Positions 62,601 to 64,000 of a stretch of DNA of 64,000 nucleotides are shown piece by piece. The stretch's first letter is position 1; every line of letters begins with the position of its first letter. A program made the translations under genes and the position numbers. The stretch lies in assembly GCF_018278905.1 (NCBI RefSeq), contig NZ_CP046600.1:310001-374000 (forward strand), written 5' to 3'. The notes under the pieces are model-generated. The model saw only the letters and a program-made list of their open reading frames with translations, did no database searches and was not told the DNA's origin. Source of the stretch: Mycobacterium spongiae (GTDB lineage Bacteria > Actinomycetota > Actinomycetes > Mycobacteriales > Mycobacteriaceae).

Positions 62601-64000
62601 GAAGTCGAGATCGAACACTTGGGTTTCGCTGTCGATGCCGCCAGCCTGCCATCGTGCACGGCAGGAGAAACGCCGTGGCATCGGGCCTCGTAGCTCCACC
62701 TGCCCGTACCGCAGGGGCAAGAACAGGTCTGCCACTGCCCCTGCGTGTTCGGTCGCCGCGACAACCGCGGGGAAGGCCGGGAAGGCGATTCCGGTGCACA
62801 GGTCCAGCAGCACTGGGTGGATGGGCTCGCTTCCGAGCTGTTCGGCGAGTTCGTCGCCGACGACAATGTCGCCGACTGCCTCACCGTCACCGACCCATAG
62901 TGACTTCAGCGAAGTGGACCAGGTAGGTCCCCACGTCAGCTCCATATCAGCGAAGGTTTCGAACAGATGCGTCGTCTGCGTGCGGGTCAACCGCTCGCGT
63001 AGGGCGTCGATGGAATCCGCCGATGGTGGATCTTCGCCGGAATCGGTAGTGCCACTGATCACGGTGCCATCGGCGTTCAACGACCAGTCGGCATCGCGGA
63101 CGCCGTACGGGCGGCTGTGTACTCGGAAGGTCCAGCCGCCGCCATCTTCGATCGGATGCAGCGCAAGTTGAACCTCGCGAGAATGCTTGTCGCCCAGAAT
63201 GATCGGCTCGTAGAAGAAGACATCGCGCACTCGCGCCGGCGTTCCGACCGCGGCTAGGGCCATTGCGGCGTACGTTGCACCCGGAACGACAACCGTCCCG
63301 TAGATGACGTGATCGGACAGCCAAGGCTGCGATCGTATCGACAGCCTACTGGTGTAAACGGCATCGCCGGAGGCGAGATCCTTTGCACTACCCAAGATTC
63401 CGGACGCCGCAGTGCCTTCGACGGCGATTCCGGAAGTCTTCGGCCAGAAATGACGGCGCTGGAACGGATAGGTCGGCAGTTCCAGTCTGTGGCGTGGTTG
63501 CTGGTGTAGTGCAGAGAAGTGGGGGCGATGTCCGGAGACGTAGGCCGCGGCAAGTGCCTCGGCGATCTGTCGCCGGGCATCGGCGCCTTTGCGTAGGGAA
63601 ACGATCGCGCGCGGCGCGGCCGTGTGTTCCGGCCAGACCTGCACGGCGGCCGCGGTCAGGACTGGTTGCGGCCCGATCTCCATCAGCACCGAGCATCCCA
63701 GTTCGGCCACGGTGCGCACGCTCTCGGCGAACTGTACCGGCTGGCGAGAATGGCGCCGCCAATACTGAGCGTTCAGCGGGGCGTCTGCCGCGACGACCGC
63801 GCCGGTGCGGTTGCAGACCAGCGGCCGGGTCGGGGTGGCGAACTGTAGTCGCGCTGCATAGGATTCGAATTCCCCGAGCACCGGTTCCAACAACTCCGAA
63901 TGAAAGGCATGGCTCGTGTCCAGCCAGGTGCAGCGGATTCCGTTATCACCGCACGCCGCGACGATCTGCTCGAGATCGGATGCTGGACCCGACAGCGCCG
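59697..64000 (-). CDS. Highly reducing type I polyketide synthase, 5' part beyond window
   Basis: The C-terminal 1434 residues of a modular PKS are visible, in the order AT (end), DH, ER, KR, ACP. The AT shows SHAFHSELLEPV near the window edge; HAFH there usually marks malonyl-CoA rather than methylmalonyl-CoA (YASH). DH has HVIYGTVVVP, ER has LNFRDVLNVLG and VHAASGGVGLAAVQLARQ, KR has ITGGLGALGLHTAS with YSSASSVLGSPGQANYATAN, and ACP has LGTDSLMAVELRNRL (bases 59910-59955). It is complete for full reduction. The KS and most of the AT lie past base 64000. It resembles mycobacterial lipid PKSs (Mas, Pks2/5, Pks1 groups); the exact class cannot be fixed here. Confidence 0.92.
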   Translation of the reverse strand, partial: ALSGPASDLEQIVAACGDNGIRCTWLDTSHAFHSELLEPVLGEFESYAARLQFATPTRPLVCNRTGAVVAADAPLNAQYWRRHSRQPVQFAESVRTVAELGCSVLMEIGPQPVLTAAAVQVWPEHTAAPRAIVSLRKGADARRQIAEALAAAYVSGHRPHFSALHQQPRHRLELPTYPFQRRHFWPKTSGIAVEGTAASGILGSAKDLASGDAVYTSRLSIRSQPWLSDHVIYGTVVVPGATYAAMALAAVGTPARVRDVFFYEPIILGDKHSREVQLALHPIEDGGGWTFRVHSRPYGVRDADWSLNADGTVISGTTDSGEDPPSADSIDALRERLTRTQTTHLFETFADMELTWGPTWSTSLKSLWVGDGEAVGDIVVGDELAEQLGSEPIHPVLLDLCTGIAFPAFPAVVAATEHAGAVADLFLPLRYGQVELRGPMPRRFSCRARWQAGGIDSETQVFDLDFVDPDGHHLGAIREFTVKRAPREALLRGLGGDATRLLYALGWHEVPPPAATADSAAAESTNATWLIAGFDELAAQLPHGLRFPEHLDPMDPAHWQQMFAEAHERGAPVSGIVWRSAGHPSAEESSAEFAARLQTETANLLSATQALLTEDAVKLPGGLWLITEHAVATEPGEPVDPVQAALWGLGRSIIAEQPTLRCRLVDHDGSDGTVPCLAGLLGIPSAPGTAGPGVQEPELALRQGKFLVSRLLPWARSGHLAVPRAPDYVLAPTERGAIDNLRLTESEVSPPVANEVQVRVEAAGLNFRDVLNVLGLYPGDPGPIGGDLCGIVTELGPGITGFEVGQRVFGFTPGAFASRVNVPSQLLARAPKDLSAVAATSIPAAALTARLAFDWAQLQPGDRVLVHAASGGVGLAAVQLARQRGAIVFATASTYKRATLREMGVEYVYDSRSTDFADQILADTDGAGVDVVLNSLTNEGFVAATVRATAQGGRFAEIAKRDIWTHAQMAAARPDIAYEIVALDVTMVQDPERIRGLLADVSDWLATGEIAPLPVEIYPLTEAKTAFRRMQQARHIGKIVLQMPNPLQPHDNRSYLITGGLGALGLHTASHLAQLGASDIVLASRSTPDADAQRAIANIMERYRCRIHTFASDVGDETQVAELLELIRAELPPLAGVAHLAGVLDDALLPQQNPARFRTTLLPKALGAFHLHRLTKDDDLEFFIMYSSASSVLGSPGQANYATANALLDGLVAYRKARGLPATSVNFGPWAKGGMATSHAAQANLGAQGLVPLEPTAALNALTEVLAHGTGQATVIKANWQRAAKALGGSRPAILDHVLPSAVAAASGDSELLRKLHEVPEAQRASFLTEFLQQEVQSFLRLAQPPPATSRFLDLGTDSLMAVELRNRLFGQFGGAFTISATAVFDYPTIGSLAEYLAGQVPESASQSNPGSSTESSAESSATESGGAPEPTE

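Overview
The window is high-GC actinobacterial DNA and reads as a slow-growing Mycobacterium close to, but not inside, the M. tuberculosis complex. For most of its length the gene order follows the M. tuberculosis H37Rv block Rv0119 (fadD7) to Rv0161 as I remember it: fadD7, fusA2, pepA, treS, mak, fbpC, htdZ, fadE1, ephF, cyp138, msrA, Rv0138-Rv0149, PE1/PE2, ptbB, fadE2, pntAa-pntAb-pntB, Rv0157A, Rv0158, PE3/PE4, Rv0161. Several stretches depart from that order: the PE_PGRS2 and fgd2 genes I would expect are missing, and accessory genes are present. All homology calls are by eye, without database searches.

Layout. 1-12 kb: a truncated acyl-CoA ligase, EF-G-like FusA2, small redox and NTF2-fold proteins, the secreted protease PepA, the trehalose/maltose pair treS-mak (GlgE route) joined by a tandem pair of MIRU-type repeats, and the mycolyltransferase Ag85C. 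12-19 kb: lipid enzymes (htdZ, fadE1) and an accessory fatty-acid desaturation module. In that module a TetR regulator diverges from a ferredoxin reductase and a desaturase, with palindromes over both predicted start codons. 19-28 kb: epoxide hydrolase, a Mop-domain protein next to a 54-bp tandem repeat, TetR/cyp138, msrA, small metabolic genes and a ClC channel. 28-36 kb: TetR, two paralogous methyltransferases, a maleate-isomerase-like gene, and ALDH/SDR/MDR oxidoreductases. 36-49 kb: two tandem pairs of PE proteins carrying serine-hydrolase domains, with ptbB, fadE2 and the proton-translocating transhydrogenase between them.

49-64 kb is the least ordinary part. After PE4, a 534-bp intergenic region with a perfect 19-bp inverted repeat leads to a membrane-anchored DUF7159-like protein and an MmpL transporter. 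The MmpL lacks the Asp of both Asp-Tyr proton-relay pairs expected in the family. Beyond the Rv0161-like FAD oxidase come a TetR, a TesB-like thioesterase, an F420-type LLM oxidoreductase, a PKS-type methyltransferase and the 3' part of a fully reducing type I PKS that runs off the right edge. This looks like part of a lipid assembly and export locus.

The strongest structural observations are four. First, the MIRU pair encodes two 18-residue peptides in an overlapping stop/start chain between treS and mak. Second, that MIRU and the 54-bp repeat at 20.3 kb share flanks around a 6-3-6 hairpin whose stems differ by compensatory changes. Third, the MmpL has lost both relay Asp residues and sits beside a possible pseudo-ATPase. 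Fourth, the desaturase regulator region has twin palindromes and a leaderless layout.
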